From Suilimivivens sp964614185 (GTDB lineage: Bacteria; Bacillota; Clostridia; Lachnospirales; Lachnospiraceae): 64,000 bases of DNA. The notes under the pieces were generated by a model. The model searched no databases. It was given only the letters and a program-made list of their open reading frames with translations, and was not told the DNA's origin. This document shows, piece after piece, positions 15,626 to 24,519 of this stretch (positions within the stretch are counted from its first letter, which is position 1; every line of letters begins with the position of its first letter). Position numbers and translations under genes: made by a program. The stretch is from assembly GCA_964614185.1 (NCBI GenBank), contig CAZTKJ010000007.1, positions 1 through 64,000 of the forward strand. Direction: 5' to 3'.

Positions 15626-17617
15626 TTATTCCTCATCCAGATCATGCAGTCTGGTTTTTAATTCTATCATCTTATCGCGAAGCTCTGCAGCAGCTTCAAA
15701 GTTCAAATCTGCAGCAGCCTTTTTCATCTGCTTCTGCACCTTCTCAATCAGCTTCTTAAGTTCTTCTCTATCCATGGATTCAGGGTCTTTTTCAAACTTT
15801 ATCTCTTCCTTGGCAATCACTTTGGAAATGCTGATCAGATCTCTGACGGCTTTCTTAATGGTCATTGGCGTAATGCCTTTTTCTTCATTATACTTTTGCT
15901 GGATCTTCCGTCTTCTCTCTGTTTCATCAATAGCTGCCCGCATGGAATCTGTCATATTATCCGCATACATGATCACATGCCCGTCTACATTTCTGGCAGC
16001 ACGTCCTATGGTCTGAATCAGGGAAGTTTCCGAACGCAAAAATCCTTCTTTGTCAGCATCTAAAATAGCAACCATGGAAATCTCCGGTATATCCAGTCCT
16101 TCTCTAAGAAGATTGATTCCTACCAGTACATCAAATACATCAAGCCGCATATCCCTGATAATTTCCGCTCTTTCCAGAGTATCAATATCTGAATGGAGAT
16201 ACTTCACCCGAATTCCCGCATCTTTCATATAATCCGTCAAATCTTCTGCCATTCTTTTGGTCAGTGTAGTAACCAGCACCTTATTATGTTTTGCTGTTTC
16301 TTTGTTTACTTCACTGATCAGATCATCAATCTGTCCTTCAACAGGACGCACCGATATTTCCGGATCTAAAAGTCCCGTAGGCCGTATGATCTGCTCGGTA
16401 CGCAGCAACTCATGCTCGCTTTCATAGACCGCAGGTGTTGCCGATACAAACATCATCTGGTCAATGTGCTGTTCAAATTCTTCAAAACATAAAGGCCGGT
16501 TATCCAATGCTGAAGGCAGGCGGAATCCATAGTCCACCAAAGTAGTCTTACGGGAACGGTCTCCCGTATACATAGCGCCAATCTGAGGAACGGTCATATG
16601 GGATTCATCAATTATGATCAGGAAATCGTCTCCGAAGTAATCCATAAGAGTATGGGGCGTTGCTCCCTCCGCCATGCCGTTCAGATGCCTTGAATAGTTT
16701 TCGATGCCGGAACAAAATCCTGCTTCTCGCAGCATCTCAATATCAAAATTAGTTCTTTCGGAAATCCTCTGAGCTTCCAAAAGTTTATCTTCACTTTTAA
16801 AATACCGGATCCTTTCCTCCAGCTCGGCTTCGATTGCTTTACATGCTATATTGATTTTTTCCTGAGGCACTACATAATGTGACGCCGGAAAAATTGCGAC
16901 ATGCTCCAGCGTGGCATGCATCTGCCCTGTAAGAGGATCCGTTTCCGCAATCCGGTCAATTTCATCTCCGAAAAATTCTATCCGTATCAGATAATCGCCG
17001 CCCTGGGCAGGATAGATTTCCACCACATCACCGCGAACTCTAAAGCATCCCCTTTCCAGGTCGAGATCATTCCTGTCATATTGAATATCTATCAGCTCTC
17101 TGATTACCTTATCACGGTCCTTGGTCATGCCCGGTCTTAAAGAGACGATCATTTCTTTGTAATCATCGGGACTTCCCAGTCCATATATGCAGGACACACT
17201 GGCCACCACCACCACATCCCGCCTTTCCGAAAGAGACGCCGTGGCGGAAAGCCGCAATTTATCAATTTCATCATTAATAGAAGAATCTTTGGCAATATAA
17301 GTGTCAGAGGAAGGTACATATGCCTCCGGCTGATAATAATCATAATAGGACACAAAATATTCTACGGCATTCTCCGGAAAGAATTCCTTAAACTCACCGT
17401 ACAGCTGTCCTGCCAGGGTCTTGTTATGAGCAATAACAAGCGTAGGCTTATTCAAAGCTGCAATCACATTGGCCATGGTAAAGGTCTTACCGGATCCTGT
17501 AACTCCCAGCAATGTCTGAAACTGATTTCCTGCCTTAAAACCATTTACCAGCGCTTCTATTGCCTGAGGCTGATCGCCGGTAGGCTGATATTCTGATACC
17601 AGTTTAAAATGATCCAT
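15626..17617 (-). CDS. uvrB: Excinuclease ABC subunit B
   Basis: Helicase-like subunit that verifies damage and recruits UvrC. The 663-residue protein has Walker A GVTGSGKTFTMANVI, the beta-hairpin region YYDYYQPEAYVP, a DEAD-like IIIDESHMTVPQ, motif VI QTIGRAARNVDGHVIMY, and a C-terminal UVR motif (about residues 622-657) that contacts UvrC or UvrA. AAAGGA precedes the ATG. It is the first gene of the uvrBA pair, directly behind a LexA box and promoter. Confidence 0.97.
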   Translation of the reverse strand: MDHFKLVSEYQPTGDQPQAIEALVNGFKAGNQFQTLLGVTGSGKTFTMANVIAALNKPTLVIAHNKTLAGQLYGEFKEFFPENAVEYFVSYYDYYQPEAYVPSSDTYIAKDSSINDEIDKLRLSATASLSERRDVVVVASVSCIYGLGSPDDYKEMIVSLRPGMTKDRDKVIRELIDIQYDRNDLDLERGCFRVRGDVVEIYPAQGGDYLIRIEFFGDEIDRIAETDPLTGQMHATLEHVAIFPASHYVVPQEKINIACKAIEAELEERIRYFKSEDKLLEAQRISERTNFDIEMLREAGFCSGIENYSRHLNGMAEGATPHTLMDYFGDDFLIIIDESHMTVPQIGAMYTGDRSRKTTLVDYGFRLPSALDNRPLCFEEFEQHIDQMMFVSATPAVYESEHELLRTEQIIRPTGLLDPEISVRPVEGQIDDLISEVNKETAKHNKVLVTTLTKRMAEDLTDYMKDAGIRVKYLHSDIDTLERAEIIRDMRLDVFDVLVGINLLREGLDIPEISMVAILDADKEGFLRSETSLIQTIGRAARNVDGHVIMYADNMTDSMRAAIDETERRRKIQQKYNEEKGITPMTIKKAVRDLISISKVIAKEEIKFEKDPESMDREELKKLIEKVQKQMKKAAADLNFEAAAELRDKMIELKTRLHDLDEE

Positions 17618-17676
17618 GATATATCCTTTCCTTATAACTCAAGAATAATATTCCTAAATATCCCATCTATCCTTTT

Positions 17677-17704
17677 CAAACATACGTTCTTATTTAGTAT
17701 ACCA
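17677..17704 (-). promoter_or_regulatory. LexA (SOS) box and extended -10 promoter of uvrBA
   Basis: On the minus strand AGAACGTATGTTTG (17677-17690) fits the Firmicutes LexA consensus CGAACRNRYGTTYG in the GAAC-N4-GTTY core, with a mismatch at the outermost 5' base. Six bases upstream lies TGGTATACT (17696-17704), an extended -10; no good -35 is seen. LexA bound here would cover the transcription start, so uvrBA should be damage-inducible. Confidence 0.8.
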
Positions 17705-17711
17705 CAAAAAT

Positions 17712-17752
17712 AAAAAAAGTATAGGGGTAATTTATATCCCTATACTTTTTTA
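17712..17752 (-). terminator. Terminator after ctpA
   Basis: GTATAGGG (17719-17726) pairs with CCCTATAC (17738-17745), flanked by A7 on the left and T6 on the right, so it has a U tail in both directions. It ends the pucR-ftsEX-ctpA run and insulates uvrBA. Confidence 0.85.
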
Positions 17753-17777
17753 ATCTTTTATTTATCACTTACTGCCT

Positions 17778-19034
17778 TTATCCTATTTTCCCTTCTAAGA
17801 CCTCAATGGCTTTTTCTACCTGATTGTCTGTTCCATCCTGTTCATAAGCATCATAATCATACTCAAGTTCTATATCAGGTTCTATGCCGATTCCATGGAT
17901 ATTTTTCCCTGAAGGAGTAAAATATGCACTGACAGTCAGTTTAATAGCCGTACCGTCATCTAAACGATTGATCCTCTGAACAATACCCTTACCGTAAGTA
18001 GTAGTGCCGATCAACGTCCCTTTATTGTAATCCTTTATGGCGCCTGATAAGATTTCGGAAGCGCTTGCAGAATATTCATTTATTAATACTACCATGGGAA
18101 TATCGATTTCATGCTCACCATCGCAGGTATACTCTGTACGCTTACCGGCTTTGTCTTCCGTATATACAATAAGACCCTCCGGCAGAAGCCGTCTGGAAAT
18201 ATCTACCACTGCCGCCAAATCACCACCGGGATTGCTTCTAAGATCAAGAATCAGCCCTTTCATTCCGGAAGCTCTCAGCTCTGCCATAGCTTCATTAAAC
18301 TGATCTACCGTTACACCATCAAACTCCCTGATTCTCAGATACCCGATGCTATTGGTATTTTCCAGCATACTGCTCTGGACAGTTTCTGTCTCTATCAGTT
18401 TCCCCCGGACAATATCCATTTCCAAAAAATCCGGCTCCCCTTCTCGATAAATAGTCAGGTGGACTGTTGTATTTTCCTTGCCTTTAACACGGGCAACCAC
18501 TTCCGTAACGCTCAAGCCCCTTGTTTCTTCTCCATCTACTTTATAAATAATATCTCCTGCTCTCAATCCTGCCTTAGCAGCGGGAGTATCTTCCAACACT
18601 CCACTGATCATGGCAGTGTCCATTTCTTTATTCAGACTGACCTGGGCACCGATACCATAGGAAATACCCTTATTACTGTTTAAAGTTTCTTCCAGTTCTT
18701 CTTTTGTATAATATTCAGAGTAAGGATCATTTAAAGCAGCCACCATTCCCTTATAAATACCGACCTGCAGTTCTTCCGGTGTAACCTCTTCCCCATAATA
18801 ACATTCTGCTATGACCTCTTCTACCGTCTTCATCTTTTGAAGCGTATCAGTACTGATTATGCTGGCACTGCCGGCAGTCCTGGTTGTAATTCCCCCTGCC
18901 CTTATAATCATATAAATATTTCTGGCGGCAAAAATGCTGCCTGTCAATACTACTGTTAAAAGCACTCCCACCAACATGCCGCATAAAAAGCTGCGGGAAT
19001 TTCTTTTTTTATTTTCCGGAAAATCATTTTCCAT
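17778..19034 (-). CDS. S41 family carboxy-terminal processing protease (CtpA type)
   Basis: Membrane-anchored serine protease with a PDZ domain. Residues about 17-38 form one transmembrane helix; a PDZ core follows (GVLEDTPAAKAGLRAGDIIYKVDGE); the S41 domain carries the catalytic Ser in NEYSASASEIL and the Lys in GTTTYGKGIVQ. ATG 19034, one codon into the longest frame, has AGGAGA ahead of it. It follows the M23 peptidase gene, the last gene of an ftsE-ftsX-peptidase run. CtpA proteases often degrade or activate cell-wall hydrolases, so the neighbouring M23 protein is a natural candidate substrate (inference). Confidence 0.93.
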   Translation of the reverse strand: MENDFPENKKRNSRSFLCGMLVGVLLTVVLTGSIFAARNIYMIIRAGGITTRTAGSASIISTDTLQKMKTVEEVIAECYYGEEVTPEELQVGIYKGMVAALNDPYSEYYTKEELEETLNSNKGISYGIGAQVSLNKEMDTAMISGVLEDTPAAKAGLRAGDIIYKVDGEETRGLSVTEVVARVKGKENTTVHLTIYREGEPDFLEMDIVRGKLIETETVQSSMLENTNSIGYLRIREFDGVTVDQFNEAMAELRASGMKGLILDLRSNPGGDLAAVVDISRRLLPEGLIVYTEDKAGKRTEYTCDGEHEIDIPMVVLINEYSASASEILSGAIKDYNKGTLIGTTTYGKGIVQRINRLDDGTAIKLTVSAYFTPSGKNIHGIGIEPDIELEYDYDAYEQDGTDNQVEKAIEVLEGKIG

Positions 19035-19070
19035 CAAACATCTCTCCTATTCCGACTATTTCCGGGTCAG

Positions 19071-20285
19071 CTACCCGAAATATCCCCATGGATTAACATA
19101 ATTTCCATCTTTTCTGACGCTGAAATGCAGATGATTGCCCGTGGATCGTCCCGTGGTTCCAACTGCCGCTATCTTTTGTCCCTTAGAGACTTCCTGTCCT
19201 GTAGATACATAAAGTGCAGATGCATGCATATAGATTGTATACAGATTGTCTCCGTGATCGATCATAACATAATTTCCCATGCTGCTGTTATACGCAGCAG
19301 CAACTACTTTACCGTTGTAAGCTGCCAGAATGGCACTGCCGCCTGGAGCCGCCATATCAATTCCATTATGGAACTTCTGAATTCCAAGGGTAGGATGTAT
19401 TCGGTTGCCGTAGTCATCCGATATTCTGGTGTAGGAAGGCGCCGGCCAGCTAAAGACACCGCCATCATATCTTCTTGCCTGAGCTGCCGCAAGTTTTCTT
19501 CTTTCCTCTGCAACAGCTTTTTCCAGTGCAGCTATGGTGTCATTCTGAGCTGCGATTTCAGCTTCATATTCTGCAATTGCTGCTTCTTTATTTCTTATAT
19601 CGGTAGAAACAGCCATAATCTCCTGTTCCTTAGCTGCAATCAATTCATTTAAGGATGCTTCCTCTGCTTCTACCGTTTTCTTTGCTTCCTCTAAAACACC
19701 CTTTTCTTCTTCCAGTCCCTCTTTACAAAGCGCTACATACTCTGCCTGTGCTACATATTCATCCAACATCTTCCTGTCATAAGAAGAAAGCATCTCAATA
19801 TAATCTGCTTTATTCAGCATATCACCGAAACTTTCAGATGAAAAAAACAACTCCATGTAGAGGGTATCACCCTTTTCATACATGAATTTAATCCTCAGCT
19901 TCATGGCCTCATACTGAGCTTCCTGTACCTCAATTGCCTCTTCCAGTTCTACTGTCTTATCCTCAATTTCCTGTTCTTTTTGAGAAATCATTTCCTTCAG
20001 TTCGGCAATTTTAGCCTGAATGTCAGCCAGATTGGCATCCAGCTCCGTAATGTAATTAGCCAGATTGGTTTTAGATGCTTCCAACTGCTTTTTCAATTCT
20101 TTTACATTAGTCAATCCACTCTGGAGATTTTTCTTTTCTTCCTGAGCCTTTTTGATCTCTGCTTCTTTTTGTTTGATACTGTCATTAGTCAGTTCTGCGT
20201 GAGCAACTATCCCGCTATTGCCGCTTACAGACAAAAAAAGCAGAGTACAGAGGAAGCAGCAGAGTACTTTTTTCCATCTTTTCAT
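19071..20285 (-). CDS. M23 metallopeptidase with coiled coil (EnvC/PcsB-like position)
   Basis: Exported cell-wall protein of 404 residues. It has an N-terminal signal peptide ending near VSGNSGIVAHA, long coiled coils from about residue 33 to 265 (rich in Glu/Lys/Ala heptads), and a C-terminal LytM domain. The domain keeps zinc-ligand motifs HNGID (H-x3-D) and HLHF (H-x-H), so unlike enterobacterial EnvC it may be a true endopeptidase. It lies immediately after ftsX, the usual place of the hydrolase or activator driven by FtsEX. FtsEX is expected to move its coiled coil and unleash hydrolysis at division (family knowledge). Confidence 0.92.
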   Translation of the reverse strand: MKRWKKVLCCFLCTLLFLSVSGNSGIVAHAELTNDSIKQKEAEIKKAQEEKKNLQSGLTNVKELKKQLEASKTNLANYITELDANLADIQAKIAELKEMISQKEQEIEDKTVELEEAIEVQEAQYEAMKLRIKFMYEKGDTLYMELFFSSESFGDMLNKADYIEMLSSYDRKMLDEYVAQAEYVALCKEGLEEEKGVLEEAKKTVEAEEASLNELIAAKEQEIMAVSTDIRNKEAAIAEYEAEIAAQNDTIAALEKAVAEERRKLAAAQARRYDGGVFSWPAPSYTRISDDYGNRIHPTLGIQKFHNGIDMAAPGGSAILAAYNGKVVAAAYNSSMGNYVMIDHGDNLYTIYMHASALYVSTGQEVSKGQKIAAVGTTGRSTGNHLHFSVRKDGNYVNPWGYFG

Positions 20286-20287
20286 AC

Positions 20288-21184
20288 TTAAACTCTCAAA
20301 TGTTTTCTAACTGTTACAATACTTCCAAGGAAACCGATTCCTATACCAATGATCAGCGATATAGGTAAAAGCTGTGCAAAAATAACATTCACAGGTACAA
20401 ATGCAAGAATCTTCTGCAAAATTGAAAACCTGGTCATAATATATTCAATAACCTGATTATAAATCACATAAATAATGCCAAGAGGAATCATTGCTCCAAT
20501 AGCTCCTATCAGCATACCTTCAATAACAAAGGGAGAGCGCACAAAAAAGTCAGTAGCTCCTATGTACTTCATAATCGTAATTTCTTCTTTACGAACGGAA
20601 ATGCCGATGGTAACTGTATTACTGATAAGGAAAATGGAGACTGCAAACAAGATAGCTATGATTCCAATAGAAGCATAGGCAATCAATGCGTTGACACCGC
20701 TTAAGGACGCGGCTGTTATCTCCGAACGGTTTACATCCCTGATCCCATCTATTCCCTCTAAATAAGATACCAGCGCCGGCTGCATGGAAACATCATTCAT
20801 ATAAATCTGATAATTAGCAGAATTCTCAAGGGGATTCTCTGTAAAACCGTCTGAGTACTCGCCCAGATATTCTTCTTTGAAGCTCTCCCATGCTTCATCC
20901 GCAGAAACAAAGTTCATCTTGGACACTTCAGGCCTTTTTTCTATCTCTCTGGCAATCTGATGCATCCTCTCTTCACTGGTCCCTTCATCAAAAAGTATTG
21001 TAACCGACACTCCTTCCTGTGCCGTTTTTACAATACTCTGTACATTAGTCAATATAGAATAGAAAAGGCCAAACAGAAAAAGGCAGGCTCCTATAGTGGC
21101 TATGGATGCCAGTGAAAACCATTTGTTCCTGAAAATATTAATAAGTCCTTGTTTGATGGTATAAAAAAATGTACTAATCCTCAT
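20288..21184 (-). CDS. ftsX: Cell-division ABC permease FtsX
   Basis: Membrane half of the FtsEX complex. The 298-residue protein has one N-terminal helix (residues about 21-46), a large extracytoplasmic loop (about 50-165) for contacting wall hydrolases, and three C-terminal helices with the conserved segment SNTVTIGISVRKEEITIMKY and IGA after it. It overlaps ftsE by 11 nt and ends two bases before the M23 gene, indicating tight coupling. No catalytic function of its own. Confidence 0.94.
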   Translation of the reverse strand: MRISTFFYTIKQGLINIFRNKWFSLASIATIGACLFLFGLFYSILTNVQSIVKTAQEGVSVTILFDEGTSEERMHQIAREIEKRPEVSKMNFVSADEAWESFKEEYLGEYSDGFTENPLENSANYQIYMNDVSMQPALVSYLEGIDGIRDVNRSEITAASLSGVNALIAYASIGIIAILFAVSIFLISNTVTIGISVRKEEITIMKYIGATDFFVRSPFVIEGMLIGAIGAMIPLGIIYVIYNQVIEYIMTRFSILQKILAFVPVNVIFAQLLPISLIIGIGIGFLGSIVTVRKHLRV

Positions 21185-21920
21185 CGTCTATATAACCACC
21201 CTTTTCCTCATCACTTACGATAACGCCTTTTTTCATCGTAACGACTCTTTTCTGCATGGCATTTACAATTTCGCGATTGTGAGTAACCACTAAAACCGTG
21301 GTGCCGTTTTCATTGATCTGTTCAAGAAGCTTCATGATTTCCCATGAATTTTTAGGATCCAGATTACCTGTAGGCTCATCTGCAAGCAGAATACTGGGTC
21401 TGTTAACAAGGGCTCTGGCAATGGCCACTCTCTGCTGCTCCCCACCTGATAATTGCCTGGGTTTTGCCTTATATTTGCCTGCCAGTCCTACTGTTGCCAG
21501 AATACTCGGCACATTTCTTTTAATTTCCTTATTGGGGGTCTGGATGATACGTTGGGCAAATGCAACATTTTCATAAACATTTCTGTCTTTCAGAAGACGG
21601 AAATCCTGAAATACGATACCCAGATTCCTTCTGAATTTCGGTATTTTCCTATGCCTGATCCGAATCAGGTCATAACCCATCACATTGATTTCTCCTGATG
21701 TAGGAACCAATTCCCGAAGCAGAAGTTTGATCATGGTGGATTTCCCCGAACCGCTGTCTCCTACTATAAATACAAATTCTCCCTTTTTAATATGCAGATC
21801 CACACCGTTTAGGGCAGGGGCTCCCGTTGCATACGCTTTACTCACCTTATTCAGTGTAATGATTTCATTATTCCCCGCCGATGCATTTTTTCTTCTTCTG
21901 CCCTTAATTTCCTTAGCCAC
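21174..21920 (-). CDS. ftsE: Cell-division ATP-binding protein FtsE
   Basis: ABC ATPase partner of FtsX. Walker A GDSGSGKSTMIKLLLRE, signature LSGGEQQRVAIARAL, Walker B ILLADEPTGNLD and the switch VVTHNREIV are all present. The longest frame starts with a TTG lacking a ribosome site; GTG 21920 has AGGTGG ahead of it and is chosen. Even so there is a basic N-terminal extension (KEIKGRRRKNASAGNNE) of about 15 residues before the ABC domain. It lies 29 nt after the pucR-type regulator gene. Confidence 0.94.
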   Translation of the reverse strand: MAKEIKGRRRKNASAGNNEIITLNKVSKAYATGAPALNGVDLHIKKGEFVFIVGDSGSGKSTMIKLLLRELVPTSGEINVMGYDLIRIRHRKIPKFRRNLGIVFQDFRLLKDRNVYENVAFAQRIIQTPNKEIKRNVPSILATVGLAGKYKAKPRQLSGGEQQRVAIARALVNRPSILLADEPTGNLDPKNSWEIMKLLEQINENGTTVLVVTHNREIVNAMQKRVVTMKKGVIVSDEEKGGYIDDED

Positions 21921-21949
21921 TTTTTCACCACCTGTATTTATCAATCTGT

Positions 21950-23038
21950 TTAATACTCAAAGCCTTCCATATAGTTCATATATTTCACTACCATCAATGC
22001 AATTCTGAATGTAATCGCATCCTCAAAGATGCGGAGATCCAGTCCTGTACTCTTCTGCAGCTTATCCAGGCGGTACACAAGAGTATTTCTGTGGATAAAC
22101 AGTTGTCTGGAAGTTTCTGAAACATTCAGGCTGTTTTCAAAGAATTTATTGATCGTTGTAAGAGTTTCTTCATCAAAATCATCTGGGCCCTTACCCCCGA
22201 AAATTTCTTTGATAAACATTTTGCATAAGGGAATGGGCAGCTGATAAATCAGCCGTCCGATGCCAAGCTCGCTGTAAGCAATCACATTTCTTTCATCAAA
22301 AAATATCTTTCCTACATCTAATGCCATTTTAGCTTCCTTGTAAGAACGGCTCACTTCTTTGATTTCTTTTACTACCGTTCCATATGCAATATGGATACCC
22401 TTCATGCCTTCTTTTGAAAGAAATGCTTCTATACTGCCTGCAGCTTTTTCAATCTCTTTGGAATTGTCTCCTTCCGAAAGATCCTTAACCACGATCACAT
22501 TATTTTCATCTACTGCCGTAACGAAATCTTTACTGTTACTTCCCAAAAAAGTACGCATTGCTTCCAACGCATTATTATCTTTACCGTTGTCTGTTTCAAT
22601 AATCATGGCAACACGGTCAACATCTGTCTGAATATGAAGTTTCTTGGCACGGCTGTAGATATCGATCAGCAACAGATTATCAAGAAGAAGATTCTTAATA
22701 AAATTATCTTTATCGAAGCGCTCCTTATAAGCAACCAGCAGGTTCTGAATCTGAAAAGCTGCCATCTTGCCTATCATATATACATCTTCACCGGTTCCTG
22801 ATGTGATCAGGACATACTCAAGCTGCTGCTCATCAAAGATCTTAAAATACTGGCATCCCTGGATTTCCTGTGAATCTGCAGGTGATTTGGCAAATTCCAC
22901 TACTTCGCTGCTGCCCACTTTTATGTTTCCTGTAGTAGCCGCCATTTCTTTGCCGTCAGTGTCCATGACGCACAGCTCGACTCTTGCAATTGCCTTTAAC
23001 CCCTCAATCGTATTTTGCAATATCTGATTTGATATCAT
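21950..23038 (-). CDS. PucR/sugar-diacid-type transcriptional regulator
   Basis: A 362-residue regulator. The C-terminus (about residues 310-350) has the PucR helix-turn-helix, NVSETSRQLFIHRNTLVYRL followed by DKLQKSTGLDLR. The middle holds a GGDEF-like CdaR region without catalytic signature, and the N-terminus resembles a weak sugar-diacid recognition domain (QILQNTIEGLKAIARVELCV then MDTDGKEM). ATG 23038 is preceded by AAAGGAG; the upstream GTG in the longest frame overlaps that ribosome site and is rejected. It is first in the run with ftsEX, the M23 peptidase and ctpA, so it may control them. Ligand unknown. Confidence 0.85.
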   Translation of the reverse strand: MISNQILQNTIEGLKAIARVELCVMDTDGKEMAATTGNIKVGSSEVVEFAKSPADSQEIQGCQYFKIFDEQQLEYVLITSGTGEDVYMIGKMAAFQIQNLLVAYKERFDKDNFIKNLLLDNLLLIDIYSRAKKLHIQTDVDRVAMIIETDNGKDNNALEAMRTFLGSNSKDFVTAVDENNVIVVKDLSEGDNSKEIEKAAGSIEAFLSKEGMKGIHIAYGTVVKEIKEVSRSYKEAKMALDVGKIFFDERNVIAYSELGIGRLIYQLPIPLCKMFIKEIFGGKGPDDFDEETLTTINKFFENSLNVSETSRQLFIHRNTLVYRLDKLQKSTGLDLRIFEDAITFRIALMVVKYMNYMEGFEY

Positions 23039-23235
23039 ATCCCCCACTCCTTTAATTAAATACCTTCCCCATGCAGCTATGCAATATATACAATATTTTT
23101 ATACATATATCTAATTTGCAAAAGAACTTCTTTTTCATTTTAAAGCAAATGCACAAATAAATCTACCCATTTTTATATATTTTTTGTGGAATTTTATGTT
23201 TTTTCACCATTTTTTTCCTACTGTCATTACTATGC

Positions 23236-23279
23236 AACATAAACAACGGACGCCACGCTTTGCGAGCCGTCCTTATGTT
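23236..23279. other. Strong nested hairpin in the pucR-yjfB intergenic region
   Basis: AACATAA (23236-23242) pairs with TTATGTT (23273-23279); inside, GGACG pairs with CGTCC and CGC-TTT-GCG forms the tip. The surrounding 340 bp (23039-23379) is otherwise AT-rich, holds the two divergent promoters in principle, and has no gene. The hairpin has no clean T run in either direction. It may be a regulatory leader, an operator or a small repeat. Confidence 0.4.
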
Positions 23280-23379
23280 AACAAAAAAAATTTGTTTAAA
23301 AATCTTCAAAAGTATTTCTTTTTTTTCATTTCTGTGCTATGATTAAAACACTACTTTAACGTAAGGGGGAAGAAGCGAT

Positions 23380-23568
23380 ATGAATATTCCTGAATTATCA
23401 ACTGCGTTATCCAACACAAAGCTTATGGATCAGGTTAGTGTTGCTGTTTTAAGCAAAGCTTTAGACAGTTCTGAAGCAGCCGGTGAAAGTCTTATTAATA
23501 TGATGGATCGTTCTATGGAATTATCTGTAAATCCTGCCGTTGGCAGCAATTTTGATATGTTTATTTAA
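23380..23568 (+). CDS. YjfB family putative motility protein
   Basis: A 62-residue protein with an Ala/Ser-rich amphipathic helix and a C-terminal NPAVGSNFDMFI; length and the LSVNPAVGSNFD ending resemble the YjfB 'putative motility protein' family. AAGGGGG lies about a dozen bases ahead of the ATG, and TATGAT at 23338-23343 could be its -10. Family members occur in flagellated Firmicutes; their function is not known. The gene stands alone, convergent with the CPBP protease gene, overlapping its 3' end by 4 nt. Confidence 0.75.
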   Translation: MNIPELSTALSNTKLMDQVSVAVLSKALDSSEAAGESLINMMDRSMELSVNPAVGSNFDMFI

Positions 23569-24503
23569 AACCTTACCCTATGATACAGACTGATTATATA
23601 GGGCAATATCATTATGACTAAGCAGAGGATAAATGCAATGACTAATGGAATCGTCAGCATTTTATCCTCTTTTTCTTTTCTTTCTTTCCAGATCAGAGGA
23701 AGGGTACCTCTTCTCCCTTCATGCCCGCACATCCATACAAGCATTCCCCAGGCTAAAGGCAGAGTTACCGCCACAATGACCAGATACCCCGCCAACGCAA
23801 AAATCATGCTCTCTGTATTTATGACAGCGGATGCCTCACTGTAAGCCGAGGGATTAGCCCGCAGCATACGGTACATGGCAAATATCTGACTGCTGTTGAT
23901 CAACATATGATAAAGGACAGATGAAAGAAGACTGCCTGTTGCTTCCACCAAAAGCACCGCCATCACACCCATGACAAAAGCATACATGGCCTGATTAATA
24001 TTCATATGCAGCAATGCAAATAAAAGAGAAGACAGCATCATGGCCTTAAAAGCGCTTCCCGATTTCCTGTATCCTCTATAATAAATTCCTCTGCAGATCA
24101 GTTCCTCACAGAAAGGGCCAAATATTCCCACTGACAGAAGCAGTCTCCAAAAAGGCATGCTGCCTATCTGATAGCTTTCCATCACTGCAACGCTTTGATT
24201 TTCCGTAAAGAGCTGGGAAAGCAGATTTACCAGTGATATGACCGGCATACTAAATAAAGTAAAGGGAACAATTACAAGCATGGTGCCTATTTTCATCTTT
24301 TGAAGATGCAGGAATCCTGCCAGATTCTTTTCAAGAAAAATAACAAACAAAAGTCCCGGAAGGACAATTACCAGTTCACAGATCAGATTATTGAGAACAA
24401 TACTGTTCATCAACGCCGGGAACAAATAGGCCGCTCCAAGCATCGCCAGAAAATATAGTATAGTGGATATCAGAAATGCAAGATTAACTTTTTTACCGTT
24501 CAC
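23565..24503 (-). CDS. CPBP family intramembrane metalloprotease
   Basis: Polytopic membrane protein of the CPBP (CAAX/Abi) protease family, with about eight hydrophobic segments. The metal-site motifs are present: EExxxR as EELICR (residues 133-138 from the chosen start), FALLHMN with His166, and a third-motif His in VLYHMLIN. The start is uncertain: the longest frame uses a TTG inside cvfB; GTG 24503 lies 17 nt past the cvfB stop with AAGGA upstream and is preferred. Substrate unknown; relatives process peptides or act in bacteriocin immunity. Probably co-transcribed with cvfB and the thioesterase gene. Confidence 0.85.
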   Translation of the reverse strand: MNGKKVNLAFLISTILYFLAMLGAAYLFPALMNSIVLNNLICELVIVLPGLLFVIFLEKNLAGFLHLQKMKIGTMLVIVPFTLFSMPVISLVNLLSQLFTENQSVAVMESYQIGSMPFWRLLLSVGIFGPFCEELICRGIYYRGYRKSGSAFKAMMLSSLLFALLHMNINQAMYAFVMGVMAVLLVEATGSLLSSVLYHMLINSSQIFAMYRMLRANPSAYSEASAVINTESMIFALAGYLVIVAVTLPLAWGMLVWMCGHEGRRGTLPLIWKERKEKEDKMLTIPLVIAFILCLVIMILPYIISLYHRVRF

Positions 24504-24519
24504 TCTTATTCTCGTCCTT

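Noticed and set aside
23320..23380. A sigma-D flagellar promoter ahead of the YjfB gene
   Set aside because: GCGATAT overlaps the start codon and no TAAA sits at the required distance, so it is a chance match.
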